From: UTCHB3 sp964431385
GTDB lineage: Bacteria; Bacteroidota; Ignavibacteria; Ignavibacteriales; Ignavibacteriaceae
Direction of reading: 5' to 3'
DNA: 21,831 nucleotides
Assembly (NCBI GenBank): GCA_964431385.1
Contig: CAYSJM010000055.1
Coordinates: forward strand, 1 to 21,831
In this document: in pieces, positions 15,155 through 21,831 of the stretch
Layout: every line of letters begins with the position of its first letter
Numbering within the stretch: position 1 is the stretch's first letter
Notes under the pieces: generated by a model
Told to the model about the DNA's origin: nothing
Database searches by the model: none
The model's input: the letters and a program-made list of their open reading frames with translations, nothing else
Program-made: the position numbers and the translations under genes

Positions 15155-17029
15155 TCACTTCCCAAATTCTTCCCTCAAAGAGTCGGCATCCCAACCTGCG
15201 TCCCTGCTGATATCGGTGTCTTTAAAGTCTTCGCTGATAAGGGCTTCCAGATCTTCTATTGCCTGTCGGGCAGCAGAGAGGTATTCAGTTTTATCTTTCC
15301 TGTGAGTGGCAAGCTCTTTAAGATTTTTTTCATCGTGTTTGTAGAAAAGGTTACTCATTCTTTCGGTCTGATATGCTCTGAAGCCGAGAAGTTTAAGTGT
15401 ATCGGCACCCATTCTGAGGGAAGTATCGAGAGTTTCGCGATAGACATTATCAACACCCGCGTCCATCAAATTGTAAGCATCAGACCGGTCGTAAGCTCTG
15501 GCGAGAATTTTAGCGTGAGGGAAATGTTTTTTAACAGTATGAACCATCTCAAGAACTTTTTCAGGCATATCGAGAGCAATAATAATAATTTTTGCCTCTT
15601 CTGCACCCGCAGCATGAAGAAGGTCGTGCCTCGAAGGTTCACCATAATAGACCTTTATTCCAAGTTTTCGAAGAGTCTCCACTCTGTCGGAATCGTTATC
15701 AATTACAGTCGGGAAAACCCCGTTTGCTCTAAGAAACCGCCCTGCAGTGTTTCCAAACCTGCCAAAGCCTGCGATAATTACTTTCCCTTGTTCCTCTATT
15801 TTATCCGCTTCTTTTTCCGGTTTTGAAGTGGAACGGGGTAGGATTGGTACTATTACTTTTTCGTTGAGAGTGAATATAAATGGAGTGAGAGCCATGCTAA
15901 TAGCAACAATGGCTGTGAGAATGCCTGTGGTGGTCTGATCAAGAATGCCGAGGGTCGTAGAGAATGAAAAGAGCACAAACGCAAATTCACCCACTTGAGC
16001 GAGTGCAACTGCAAAGATTGAACTTTCACCATTCCCCAGGAGGAAGATCTTACCTATTACAAAAACCACCGCTGCTTTTACCACCATCAATCCGAGTGTA
16101 AGCAGAATGATTGTGAGGGGTTGGGCGGTAATTAAACCAAAATCGATGCTTGCACCAACGGAGATGAAAAACAAACCCAATAACAAACCTTTGAACGGGT
16201 CAATATCGCTTTCAAGTTCGTGTCGGTACTCACTGTTAGCGAGCACAACTCCCGCTACAAATGCACCGAGTGCAGGGCTTAATCCCACAAAATTCATCAA
16301 AAGGGCAATACCGATCACCAGAAGGAGCACCATTGCAGTGAAGATTTCACGCATGGCGGTTTTGGCTATAATTCTAAACAAGTGATTTAACAGAAATTTC
16401 CCGGCAAGAACTATAACCCCTACAGCCCCAATTACAAAAAGTGTCTGTAACCATGCAGGAAGTGTCTCCATAAACGATGGATGTGTATTTGCAGGTGCAG
16501 TTCCCGAGGTGGTCGCCAATAGAGGGAAAATCGCCAACACTGGTATCACTGCAATGTCTTGAAAAAGTAAGACTGCAAATGAACTTTGCCCTGCCCCTGA
16601 TTTAAGAAGTCCTTTCTCCTGAAGAGTTTGCATTACAATCGCCGTTGAAGAGAGGGAAAGGGTTAGTCCTATCGCCAGTGAAGCATTCCAGGGAAGACCA
16701 AAAGCGAATGCAGTTGCCCCCGAAATAAGTGTAGTCAGACCGATTTGCAAACCTCCCATACCAACAATTGAAGCTCTAAGACGCCATAGCAGGGAGGGTT
16801 CCAGCTCGAGACCAATTACAAAGAGCATCATTACTACTCCAAATTCGGCAAAATGCATGATATCTTGCCCTTCACTTCCCACTAAACCAAGTAAGGCAGG
16901 TCCAATTATGATTCCACCAATGAGGTATCCGAGCACTGAGCCAAGTCCCAGCCTTTTTGCGATGGGAACGGTAACAACCGCTGTAACAAGATAAAGAAAC
17001 GCTTGGTAAAAAAATCCGCCTTCGTGCAT
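15155..17029 (-). CDS. KefB/KefC-like CPA2 potassium/proton antiporter
   Basis: 624 residues. Residues 1-about 390 are a CPA2 Na+/H+-exchanger-type membrane domain of some 12 helices, with typical stretches LGYLIGGIIIGPALLG, FGVVMMLFVIGLELEP, LSLSSTAIVMQTL and FQDIAVIPVLA. After a charged linker comes a TrkA-N/RCK Rossmann domain with VIIAGFGRFG (glycines 421, 423, 426), a VIDNDSDRVETLRKLG strand-helix and VYYGEPSRHDLL. A short acidic C-terminal tail follows. Such proteins export K+ in exchange for H+, gated through the RCK domain by nucleotides or glutathione adducts. The start lies one base after the stop of the KefF-like gene, with GAGGGGG as ribosome site inside the end of that gene, so the two are translationally coupled as in enteric kefFC. 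Glutathione dependence is not implied. Confidence 0.92.
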   Translation of the reverse strand: MHEGGFFYQAFLYLVTAVVTVPIAKRLGLGSVLGYLIGGIIIGPALLGLVGSEGQDIMHFAEFGVVMMLFVIGLELEPSLLWRLRASIVGMGGLQIGLTTLISGATAFAFGLPWNASLAIGLTLSLSSTAIVMQTLQEKGLLKSGAGQSSFAVLLFQDIAVIPVLAIFPLLATTSGTAPANTHPSFMETLPAWLQTLFVIGAVGVIVLAGKFLLNHLFRIIAKTAMREIFTAMVLLLVIGIALLMNFVGLSPALGAFVAGVVLANSEYRHELESDIDPFKGLLLGLFFISVGASIDFGLITAQPLTIILLTLGLMVVKAAVVFVIGKIFLLGNGESSIFAVALAQVGEFAFVLFSFSTTLGILDQTTTGILTAIVAISMALTPFIFTLNEKVIVPILPRSTSKPEKEADKIEEQGKVIIAGFGRFGNTAGRFLRANGVFPTVIDNDSDRVETLRKLGIKVYYGEPSRHDLLHAAGAEEAKIIIIALDMPEKVLEMVHTVKKHFPHAKILARAYDRSDAYNLMDAGVDNVYRETLDTSLRMGADTLKLLGFRAYQTERMSNLFYKHDEKNLKELATHRKDKTEYLSAARQAIEDLEALISEDFKDTDISRDAGWDADSLREEFGK

Positions 17030-17030
17030 T

Positions 17031-17633
17031 TTACACCCCCTCAGACCGGTTTAGAAGGTTATTTAAATATTCAACTTTATTCAACTCATCAATGCTGACT
17101 TCTTCGTCTCGCAACACTTCGAGAACTTTTTTGTAATCTTCCGCACTCTTTTCTATCGCTTGGGAGTCGAACCGGTGTGTACCATAAATGACGAAAGACG
17201 GAAGTGGTACCATCTTACAAAGTGCAAATGATTGTCTGAATGGGGTAAGGAATTCCCTGATTGTATGTTTGTTCAGCCCATCTTTTGAGTATGCAATCTC
17301 TCTTCCTCCAACTGTTATTATATTGAGACCGAACTTTTCCAAGAGGGCATTTCCCTTTGAACCGTATGCCCAACCGTGTTCAAACACCAGGTCAATCCAT
17401 TGTTTCATCAATGGGGGGCAACTGTACCAATAGAGTGGGTGATGAAAGATGATGATGTCGTGCTCAAGGAGCTGATTTTGCTCTCTTTCAACATCGATGT
17501 CGAATCGCGGATAATTTTCATAAAGATCGTGAAGAGTGATCCCTTCAATTGCTTTCGCCACTGAAACGAGTTTTTTGTTCACTCGTGACTTCTCAAGAGC
17601 GGGATGTGCAAACAGTATTAAAATTCTTTTCAT
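17031..17633 (-). CDS. KefF/KefG-like flavodoxin-fold NAD(P)H oxidoreductase
   Basis: 200 residues of the NQO1/MdaB/KefF family. The FMN-phosphate region is ILILFAHPALEKSRVNKKL (4-22), the isoalloxazine region is HHPLYWYSCPPLMKQWIDLV, and the stretch EHGWAYGSKGNAL is typical of Kef ancillary proteins. In enteric bacteria this subunit binds the RCK domain of KefB/C, is needed for full antiport, and reduces quinones with NAD(P)H. Here it is cytoplasmic and directly upstream of the antiporter, one base apart. The carboxyl end (RSEGV) contains the ribosome site of the antiporter gene. The 51-base gap upstream separates it from the HAD phosphatase on the same strand. Confidence 0.9.
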   Translation of the reverse strand: MKRILILFAHPALEKSRVNKKLVSVAKAIEGITLHDLYENYPRFDIDVEREQNQLLEHDIIIFHHPLYWYSCPPLMKQWIDLVFEHGWAYGSKGNALLEKFGLNIITVGGREIAYSKDGLNKHTIREFLTPFRQSFALCKMVPLPSFVIYGTHRFDSQAIEKSAEDYKKVLEVLRDEEVSIDELNKVEYLNNLLNRSEGV

Positions 17634-17684
17634 ACGCAGAAACGGGTTAAATATGATTAAAAAGGGACAGATTAAAATTTGAGT

Positions 17685-18338
17685 TTAACTTTTTTGTAGT
17701 AGCTTATTAAGTTCTTCCACGGTCTCAACATAAAAAGTTGGTTTTAGATTCAGAAGGTATTCTCTATCACGGTAACCGTATCCAAGAGCAATGGTATCAA
17801 CCCCGGCATTTTGTCCACACCCGATATCAAATTCGGTATCACCAATCATTACTGTCTCTTCTTTTGCTGTCCCAAAATGGGAGATTATAATCTCTAAAGG
17901 TTCAGGATCCGGTTTTATTTTTATTCCTGGTTTCCGACCCATCAACACTTCAAACCATTGATGAAGATTAAAATGATCTGCAATTCGTTCGGTTTGATGT
18001 TGGTTTTTAGTGGTAAGAAGGGCGAGTTTTACTCCTGATTCTTTTAGAGAGTCGAGCAACTCCGGTATCCCTTTATAAAACTTCGTTTCGTCTATGAAAT
18101 CAAAATATATTCCCTTGTAAATATCTATATATTTCTCGATATCCGGCACATCTATTCCAAATTCTGCGAAGATATCAGCAAAGTGTGCCCCAATTTGAGT
18201 TTCAAATCTGTCGCGGGGGAAGTTGACATTTTTCATTCCCAGAGCATCAAATGTTTTGATTGCTGATTTGTAAATTGTGTCGGCGGAATCAAAAAGGGTT
18301 CCATCCATATCAAAAACTGCTAGCTTATAATTTTTCAT
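17685..18338 (-). CDS. HAD-family hydrolase, phosphoglycolate phosphatase-like
   Basis: 217 residues from ATG 18338. A TTG three codons upstream (18347) is possible, but GGAAA lies at good spacing before the ATG. All four HAD motifs are visible: FDMDGTLFDSA (Asp10, Asp12), LALLTTKN (Thr), KIKPDPEPL (Lys) and MIGDTEFDIGCGQNAG. The helical cap between motifs I and II fits subfamily I (Gph/PGMB-like). These cytosolic enzymes remove phosphate from small molecules such as phosphoglycolate or sugar phosphates; the exact substrate is not determinable. It is probably the first gene of the minus-strand run leading to the Kef pair. Confidence 0.87.
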   Translation of the reverse strand: MKNYKLAVFDMDGTLFDSADTIYKSAIKTFDALGMKNVNFPRDRFETQIGAHFADIFAEFGIDVPDIEKYIDIYKGIYFDFIDETKFYKGIPELLDSLKESGVKLALLTTKNQHQTERIADHFNLHQWFEVLMGRKPGIKIKPDPEPLEIIISHFGTAKEETVMIGDTEFDIGCGQNAGVDTIALGYGYRDREYLLNLKPTFYVETVEELNKLLQKS

Positions 18339-18480
18339 GATTTCCAATTTTGTTTGAAGAAACGAATAATCAGCAATCTAAGCTGTTAAAGAAAAGAATA
18401 ATTACTTTTTCCAAAAATACTGAAATTAAATGACTTCATTTTTTGTTACAATTGAAAAGTTAATATTCAGGATTATCTTC

Positions 18481-19389
18481 ATGTCTAAAAGAATTGTGAT
18501 AACGGGAGCTACCGGTCTTATCGGGAAACATCTCAGCAAAAAACTTCACGAACGGGGCGATGTCCCTGTTGTAATCTCCCGTGACCCGGTGCAAGCCCGT
18601 GGTATGGCTTACATAAACGATTTTGTTAAATGGGACTATCGCGACCCCAAACCTGTGCTTCAAAAACTTGAAGGGGCTGCTGCTTTTGTAAATCTTGCAG
18701 GTGCCTCTGTGGCAGAAAGATGGAGCGACCCGTATAAAATGGTTATCCTCAATAGCAGGGTTCAAACGACCGATGCCCTGATTCATGCTATTTCACTTCT
18801 TGAAAAAAAACCGGAAGTGCTGGTTTCTTCATCAGCTACCGGTTTTTACGGAAACACCGGTGATGAAGAGGTGGATGAAACTTCCGGGAAAGGTGAAGGA
18901 TTTTTATCTGATGTTTGTGATGCGTGGGAAAAACAAGCTGTGCTCGCAAAACAATATGGAGTAAAAGTGTCAATAGTTAGAACAGGTGTTGTCCTCTCTC
19001 CGGAAGGTGGAGCATTGAAGAAGATGATTCCCGCATTTAAGTACCTGGTTGGCGGTCCTATCGGAAGTGGCACCCAATGGATGTCATGGATACACTTGGA
19101 TGATATTGTCAATTTTTATCTTTATCTGATTGACAATCCGCAGGAAGGGGTTTTTAATGGAGTCTCCCCTACTCCCATCACGATGGATGTTTTCGCATTC
19201 CAGTTGGGCAAAGCTTTAAAAAAACCTTCACTTATGAAGGTACCTTCTTTTGCGGTAAAGTTACTCTTTGGTGAAATGTCGGCAACTATACTTGAGAGCC
19301 AAAAAGTTATCCCTGCTTATACCGAAAAAACCGGATTTCAATTCAGTTTCCCCGAAATTGATGAGGCACTTGCCAATCTGATTGGTTAA
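18481..19389 (+). CDS. TIGR01777-family NAD(P)-binding epimerase (YfcH-like)
   Basis: 302 residues from ATG 18481; a longer frame opens at 18430 but adds only a hydrophobic, non-conserved lead. The Rossmann start is RIVITGATGLIGKHL. Next are the TIGR01777 marks FVNLAGASVAERWSD, a SSSATGFYGNTGDE active-site tyrosine region and IGSGTQWMSWIHLDDIV. The C-terminal part contains GVFNGVSPTPITMDVF. It is an extended short-chain dehydrogenase/epimerase of a widespread family with poorly defined substrate, in the cytoplasm. It is transcribed divergently from the HAD gene and converges on menC. Confidence 0.88.
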   Translation: MSKRIVITGATGLIGKHLSKKLHERGDVPVVISRDPVQARGMAYINDFVKWDYRDPKPVLQKLEGAAAFVNLAGASVAERWSDPYKMVILNSRVQTTDALIHAISLLEKKPEVLVSSSATGFYGNTGDEEVDETSGKGEGFLSDVCDAWEKQAVLAKQYGVKVSIVRTGVVLSPEGGALKKMIPAFKYLVGGPIGSGTQWMSWIHLDDIVNFYLYLIDNPQEGVFNGVSPTPITMDVFAFQLGKALKKPSLMKVPSFAVKLLFGEMSATILESQKVIPAYTEKTGFQFSFPEIDEALANLIG

Positions 19390-19418
19390 AATTTAGAAAT
19401 ACACCAACAATTCTTGAA

Positions 19419-19453
19419 CCCACCTTACCATTTCATTTTTGAGGTAAGGTGGG
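19419..19453. terminator. 11-bp perfect hairpin between convergent genes
   Basis: CCCACCTTACC and GGTAAGGTGGG pair perfectly around a 13-base loop, between the epimerase stop (19389) and the menC-like stop (19477). Neither strand has a following T run, so factor-independent termination is doubtful. It may be a bidirectional 3'-end stabiliser or a remnant repeat. Confidence 0.45.
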
Positions 19454-19476
19454 GCACAAAAATCCTCTTCCTCTAA

Positions 19477-20628
19477 TTATATCAAAGCTTCCCTTTTGAG
19501 TTCGAATTTTTTCACTTGCTCCTCGAGTACACTGGCACCAATTCCGGGTCCCTGTGGGATGGAGATATATCCGTTTTCATCAAGTGAGACGGGTGGAGTT
19601 ACGATATCTTCCTTAAAATATAACTTTGTTTCCGAGGTATCGCCGGGTAAAGTAAAAGCAGGTGCCGTTTGCAAATGGATATTAAATGCACGCCCGATTC
19701 CCGTTTCATCCATTCCACCTGACCAAACAGGAATTCCGATATTGTGGCAATATTCAGCAATCCTTACGGCTTCTGCCATTCCGCCGACTCTCCCTTCTTT
19801 TATATTTACAATTCTGCAAGAACCAAGCTCCACGGCGGTAATGGCATCTGCAAGTGAGTGGATTGATTCATCGAGGCATAGGGGAGTTTGAATCGATTTT
19901 TGAAGTTTTGAGTGAAAATATATATCGCTGTAAGATAGCGGTTGTTCTATCATTGTCAGATTATATTTGTCAAGTTGTGCGAGATGTGCAGCGTCATCAA
20001 TTGAATAATCACCATTGGCATCAACCATCAATTGAAGTGAGGGGAAACCATTCCGAACGGCTGCAACCCACTCGATATCTTTTCCTTTTTTTATCTTCAT
20101 TTTAACACGATGATATTTTTTATCGATGGCATCCTGCACTGAATTAAGGAGTTCATCAATGCTCCCCTTTATTCCTATACTGATTCCTGACATGATTTTT
20201 TTTGGCTCAAATCCGAACAGTTCATAAAGTGGTTTATTCTCGACCTTTGCTATCAGATCAAGAATTGCATTTTCCACCGCTGCTTTTGCCATCATATTGC
20301 CACGGATATGCTTCATTTCTTTCTCAAAGTCAGTAAAATCCATTCCCGATTTCAGTACGGGGATGATAAATTCTTTAATGATGTGCAGGCAAGAAACAGT
20401 TGTCTCCGGACTGTAAAACGGGTCAGGATCGGCTACACATTCTCCCCACCCCGAGAGCTCCCCACTCGAAATTTTTATCAGAAGAGCTTCTTTGCAAGTC
20501 CAGGTGTAAGAACTGATCGAAAATGGAGTTACGAATGGCAGATTTACTGTAATTGCCTCAATTGAAGTTATTTGAGGGATTTTCAGTGTTGCAAGCAGGT
20601 TGGAACTATGGAGTTTATTTGATGACAT
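19477..20628 (-). CDS. menC: Enolase-superfamily o-succinylbenzoate synthase / N-acylamino-acid racemase
   Basis: 383 residues of the muconate-lactonising subgroup. A capping domain (VNLPFVTPFSISSY, GWGECVADPDPFYSPET) precedes the barrel. The catalytic KxK is Lys176/Lys178 (RVKMKIKKG), the metal ligands are Asp203 (MVDANGD), Glu228 (IEQPL) and Asp253 (CLDESI), and the second base is Lys277 (NIKEGRVGG). The ending VWSGGMDETGIGRAFN with LPGDTSE is typical of the OSBS/NAAAR type of Gram-positive and thermophile MenC. It would dehydrate SHCHC to o-succinylbenzoate in menaquinone synthesis, racemise N-succinylamino acids, or do both; sequence by eye cannot separate these. It is not in a men cluster, which leaves racemase activity open. 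Confidence 0.8.
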   Translation of the reverse strand: MSSNKLHSSNLLATLKIPQITSIEAITVNLPFVTPFSISSYTWTCKEALLIKISSGELSGWGECVADPDPFYSPETTVSCLHIIKEFIIPVLKSGMDFTDFEKEMKHIRGNMMAKAAVENAILDLIAKVENKPLYELFGFEPKKIMSGISIGIKGSIDELLNSVQDAIDKKYHRVKMKIKKGKDIEWVAAVRNGFPSLQLMVDANGDYSIDDAAHLAQLDKYNLTMIEQPLSYSDIYFHSKLQKSIQTPLCLDESIHSLADAITAVELGSCRIVNIKEGRVGGMAEAVRIAEYCHNIGIPVWSGGMDETGIGRAFNIHLQTAPAFTLPGDTSETKLYFKEDIVTPPVSLDENGYISIPQGPGIGASVLEEQVKKFELKREALI

Positions 20629-20794
20629 GAGATTACTTTCTTAAGGTTCACATTCCGTTTTGGGAAATTTTTTCCCAATTCAATAAAAAATTTCACTCGT
20701 AAACTTAAGCAAAAGTGAGACTTCTTTGAACAAAGAATTGCTTTTTTGATGGGGATTTTATTCCTCGTTCGATTTAAGTGGAGTGCGGGAGGAA

Positions 20795-20873
20795 TTAATA
20801 ATTTCGGTAACAGTAAAAACAGTGACTCGCGAAATAGATGGTGCGATAGACCTTAAATAATTTTCGGTAACTG
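20795..20873. repeat. Pair of imperfect direct repeats upstream of menC
   Basis: TTAATAATTTCGGTAACAG (20795-20813) recurs as TTAAATAATTTTCGGTAACTG (20853-20873), 58 bases apart. They lie in the 274-base gap 20629-20902, which otherwise shows no gene. They may be binding sites or a decayed duplication. Confidence 0.4.
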
Positions 20874-20902
20874 CGAATGCGCTTGAGTGTCGGGGCTTCC
20901 CT

Positions 20903-21484
20903 TTAAAGCCCAATCCTCATGCCAAGACCAACACCGGGTTGTGTGAGGGTTCCCAATAGAGGATACAGAGTTACATTTGCATTGTTTTGATGGATGAAAT
21001 ACATCGCTGCATCAAATACCAGGAGAAATGCACCCTGGACGAGCAAACTGTTGCCATAACCGGTGAGGATTTCTTTCTTTTCAGAGTTTTTCGCTTTTTC
21101 TTTGAGAAAAAAACCTGTTGCGATATATGCAAGATCGAGACCGGCGTTTAATACGAAGATATTTTGAAGAGTTTGATGCCCTGTAACTGAATTAAAAAGT
21201 GAGAGGGAGTCAGGGCCTGTATTTAAAAGTCCGTTTAGTGCAAGTCCGAGGTTGACGGTGTTCCAGAGAGCATTAAATTGATTAAAATACTTTGTTTCAC
21301 CCTGTGTGGTGAATGCAAGGGTGGTGCCCGAAACGATATTGGCTATCGCCCAACCCCCAAGTACAAGCATTCCGGTTCGGTTAATATCAGCTTTTGTATC
21401 CTCAAATTCTTTTAGTGCAGGTATGACATCTTGTGCGAGAGTTATCAAAGGCAGAAACATCAAAAGTAAAAGTGTTTTTTTCAT
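20903..21484 (-). CDS. Multi-helix membrane protein, DUF6992-like
   Basis: 193 residues. A signal-peptide-like start (MKKTLLLLMFLPLITLAQ) is followed by about four hydrophobic helices: MLVLGGWAIANIVSG, LWNTVNLGLALNGLL, LNAGLDLAYIATGFFL and LVQGAFLLVFDAAMYFIHQN. The paired glycine/asparagine-rich helices (WAIANI, NTVNLGLALNG) resemble a Bacteroidota membrane family known only as a domain of unknown function (DUF6992); that match is from memory. It ends GVGLGMRIGL. No function is known. No clear ribosome site is seen. It is downstream of tRNA-Asn on the same strand, with a terminator between. Confidence 0.7.
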   Translation of the reverse strand: MKKTLLLLMFLPLITLAQDVIPALKEFEDTKADINRTGMLVLGGWAIANIVSGTTLAFTTQGETKYFNQFNALWNTVNLGLALNGLLNTGPDSLSLFNSVTGHQTLQNIFVLNAGLDLAYIATGFFLKEKAKNSEKKEILTGYGNSLLVQGAFLLVFDAAMYFIHQNNANVTLYPLLGTLTQPGVGLGMRIGL

Positions 21485-21559
21485 AAAAGTGTAACCACAA
21501 ATTTGAGAGGTTGGTTCACGATGATTTGGGGTTTGATTCTCGAGGTTCTATCCAAATGT

Positions 21560-21622
21560 CGCCTTGGTGCCTTTTCAATTTTCTCTGCGTAATTCTGTTA
21601 AATCTGCGTTTATCTGCGTCCC
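21560..21622. repeat. Periodic TCTGCGT-type intergenic element
   Basis: TCTGCGT occurs at 21584, 21603 and 21613 with a variant TCTGTTA at 21594, so the motif recurs every 9-10 bases. It is preceded by GCCTTGGTGCC (21561-21571) and followed by CCCCTG. Read on the minus strand it has the form GGGACGCAGATAAACGCAG. From memory, similar degenerate ACGCAGA-type strings appear in intergenic DNA of several unrelated phyla, with no known role. It lies between tRNA-Asn and the DUF6992-like gene. Confidence 0.5.
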
Positions 21623-21658
21623 CTGTTCAAATTAAACGAAAATGTATAATTTAAAACG

Positions 21659-21681
21659 AAAAAACCCGTCATAAAGACGGG
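21659..21681 (-). terminator. Intrinsic terminator of tRNA-Asn
   Basis: On the minus strand CCCGTC and GACGGG pair around TTTAT and run into six T's (A's at 21659-21664). It lies 15 bases beyond the 3' end of the tRNA. On the plus strand the hairpin is followed by CTTTT, so it could work weakly in that direction too. Confidence 0.8.
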
Positions 21682-21695
21682 CTTTTCGTTTTCGG

Positions 21696-21767
21696 CTCCG
21701 CGAGCAGGACTCGAACCTGCAACCCTTCGGTTAACAGCCGAATGCTCCACCATTGAGCTATCGCGGA
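21696..21767 (-). tRNA. tRNA-Asn (anticodon GTT)
   Basis: On the minus strand the 7-bp acceptor stem is TCCGCGA with TCGCGGA and discriminator G. The D arm is GCTC...GA-GC, the anticodon stem-loop is TTCGG-CTGTTAA-CCGAA, and the T arm is GCAGG-TTCGAGT-CCTGC. Total length is 72 nt. All cloverleaf stems form, and GTT decodes Asn codons AAC and AAT. CCA is not encoded. A terminator follows at 21659-21681. Confidence 0.95.
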
Positions 21768-21785
21768 ATTTTCAAACTTTTAATA

Positions 21786-21831
21786 TTCGGTTAACAGCCG
21801 TCCCGATTCATCGGGAGAGCTATCGCGGAAT
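21786..21831 (-). pseudogene. Partial tRNA-Asn copy with D-loop region replaced by a palindrome
   Basis: On the minus strand the window edge reads ATTCCGCGATAGCTC, identical to the first part of the intact tRNA-Asn 18 bases downstream. Next comes TCCCGATGAATCGGGA in place of the 14 bases AATGGTGGAGCATT. Then CGGCTGTTAACCGAA, the anticodon arm, is again identical. After that the match ends and no variable loop, T arm or 3' acceptor strand follows. It therefore cannot fold as a tRNA. Because it touches the sequence end, misassembly at a repeated tRNA must be considered. Confidence 0.75.
21801..21816. repeat. 16-bp palindromic element, copy 2
   Basis: TCCCGATTCATCGGGA is the exact reverse complement of the copy at 439-454. 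It sits inside the partial tRNA-Asn copy, between two segments identical to the intact gene, and replaces 14 bases. Confidence 0.8.

Noticed and set aside
15302..15826. 174-codon plus-strand frame antisense to the Kef-like gene
   Set aside because: It lies wholly within the well-supported RCK domain coding region and its translation shows no family features.
19496..19891. 131-codon plus-strand frame antisense to menC
   Set aside because: Antisense to conserved enolase-superfamily sequence, with no ribosome site and no recognisable fold.
20887..20914. GGGCTT/AAGCCC hairpin overlapping the stop of the DUF6992-like gene
   Set aside because: Only a 6-bp stem and no T run on the minus strand, so it is not listed as a terminator.
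1..21831. CRISPR array, transposase, integrase or phage genes
   Set aside because: No regularly spaced long repeats and no mobile-element protein motifs were seen on either strand.

Overview
The window looks like a chromosomal contig from a member of the Ignavibacteria or a close relative in the Bacteroidota/Chlorobiota group. Three separate proteins end in a type IX secretion (T9SS) type A sorting domain with the NYPNPFNP signature. Base composition is AT-rich and several starts are TTG or GTG. No plasmid, phage or transposase gene is visible. The sequence begins inside a gene and ends inside a partial copy of a tRNA gene, which may be why the assembly stops there.

Layout. (1) 1-686: the 3' end of a T9SS cargo gene, broken by a 16-bp palindrome, then a terminator. 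(2) 810-6117: an ATP-grasp ligase, then a tightly packed run of a T9SS beta-propeller, a cytochrome P450, a divergent cyclopropane-fatty-acid-synthase-like methyltransferase and SixA. The first three of this run overlap by ATGA. (3) 6118-6759: a non-coding gap with a strong terminator. (4) 6760-11227: a secreted GH13 amylase and the cytosolic debranching enzyme GlgX, one base apart. (5) 11297-13968: an outer-membrane barrel on the minus strand, then a small Cys-rich membrane protein and a secreted PQQ sugar dehydrogenase on the plus strand. (6) 13998-18338, all minus strand: an HAD phosphatase, a KefF-like oxidoreductase coupled to a KefB/C-like antiporter, a small secreted protein, two single-helix membrane proteins of 35 and 34 residues one base apart, and another small membrane protein. 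(7) 18481-21484: a TIGR01777 epimerase, a MenC/N-acylamino-acid-racemase-type enolase and a multi-helix membrane protein. (8) 21560-21831: a TCTGCGT-type periodic repeat, tRNA-Asn with its terminator, and a damaged partial copy of the same tRNA.

How the genes work together. The amylase and GlgX form an alpha-glucan utilisation pair. The KefF-like and Kef-like proteins form a redox-linked potassium/proton antiport pair. The P450 and methyltransferase may act on the same lipid, but this is inferred only from translational coupling. The sugar dehydrogenase and propeller are predicted to be exported by T9SS.

Most unusual observation: the same 16-bp palindrome (TCCCGATGAATCGGGA) occurs twice. One copy replaces about 9 nt of a protein gene and shifts its frame. 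The other replaces 14 nt of a tRNA-Asn half-copy. A third palindrome with the same CCCGA-N4-TCGGG core sits in frame inside glgX. This suggests a small dispersed palindromic element able to enter protein and RNA genes.
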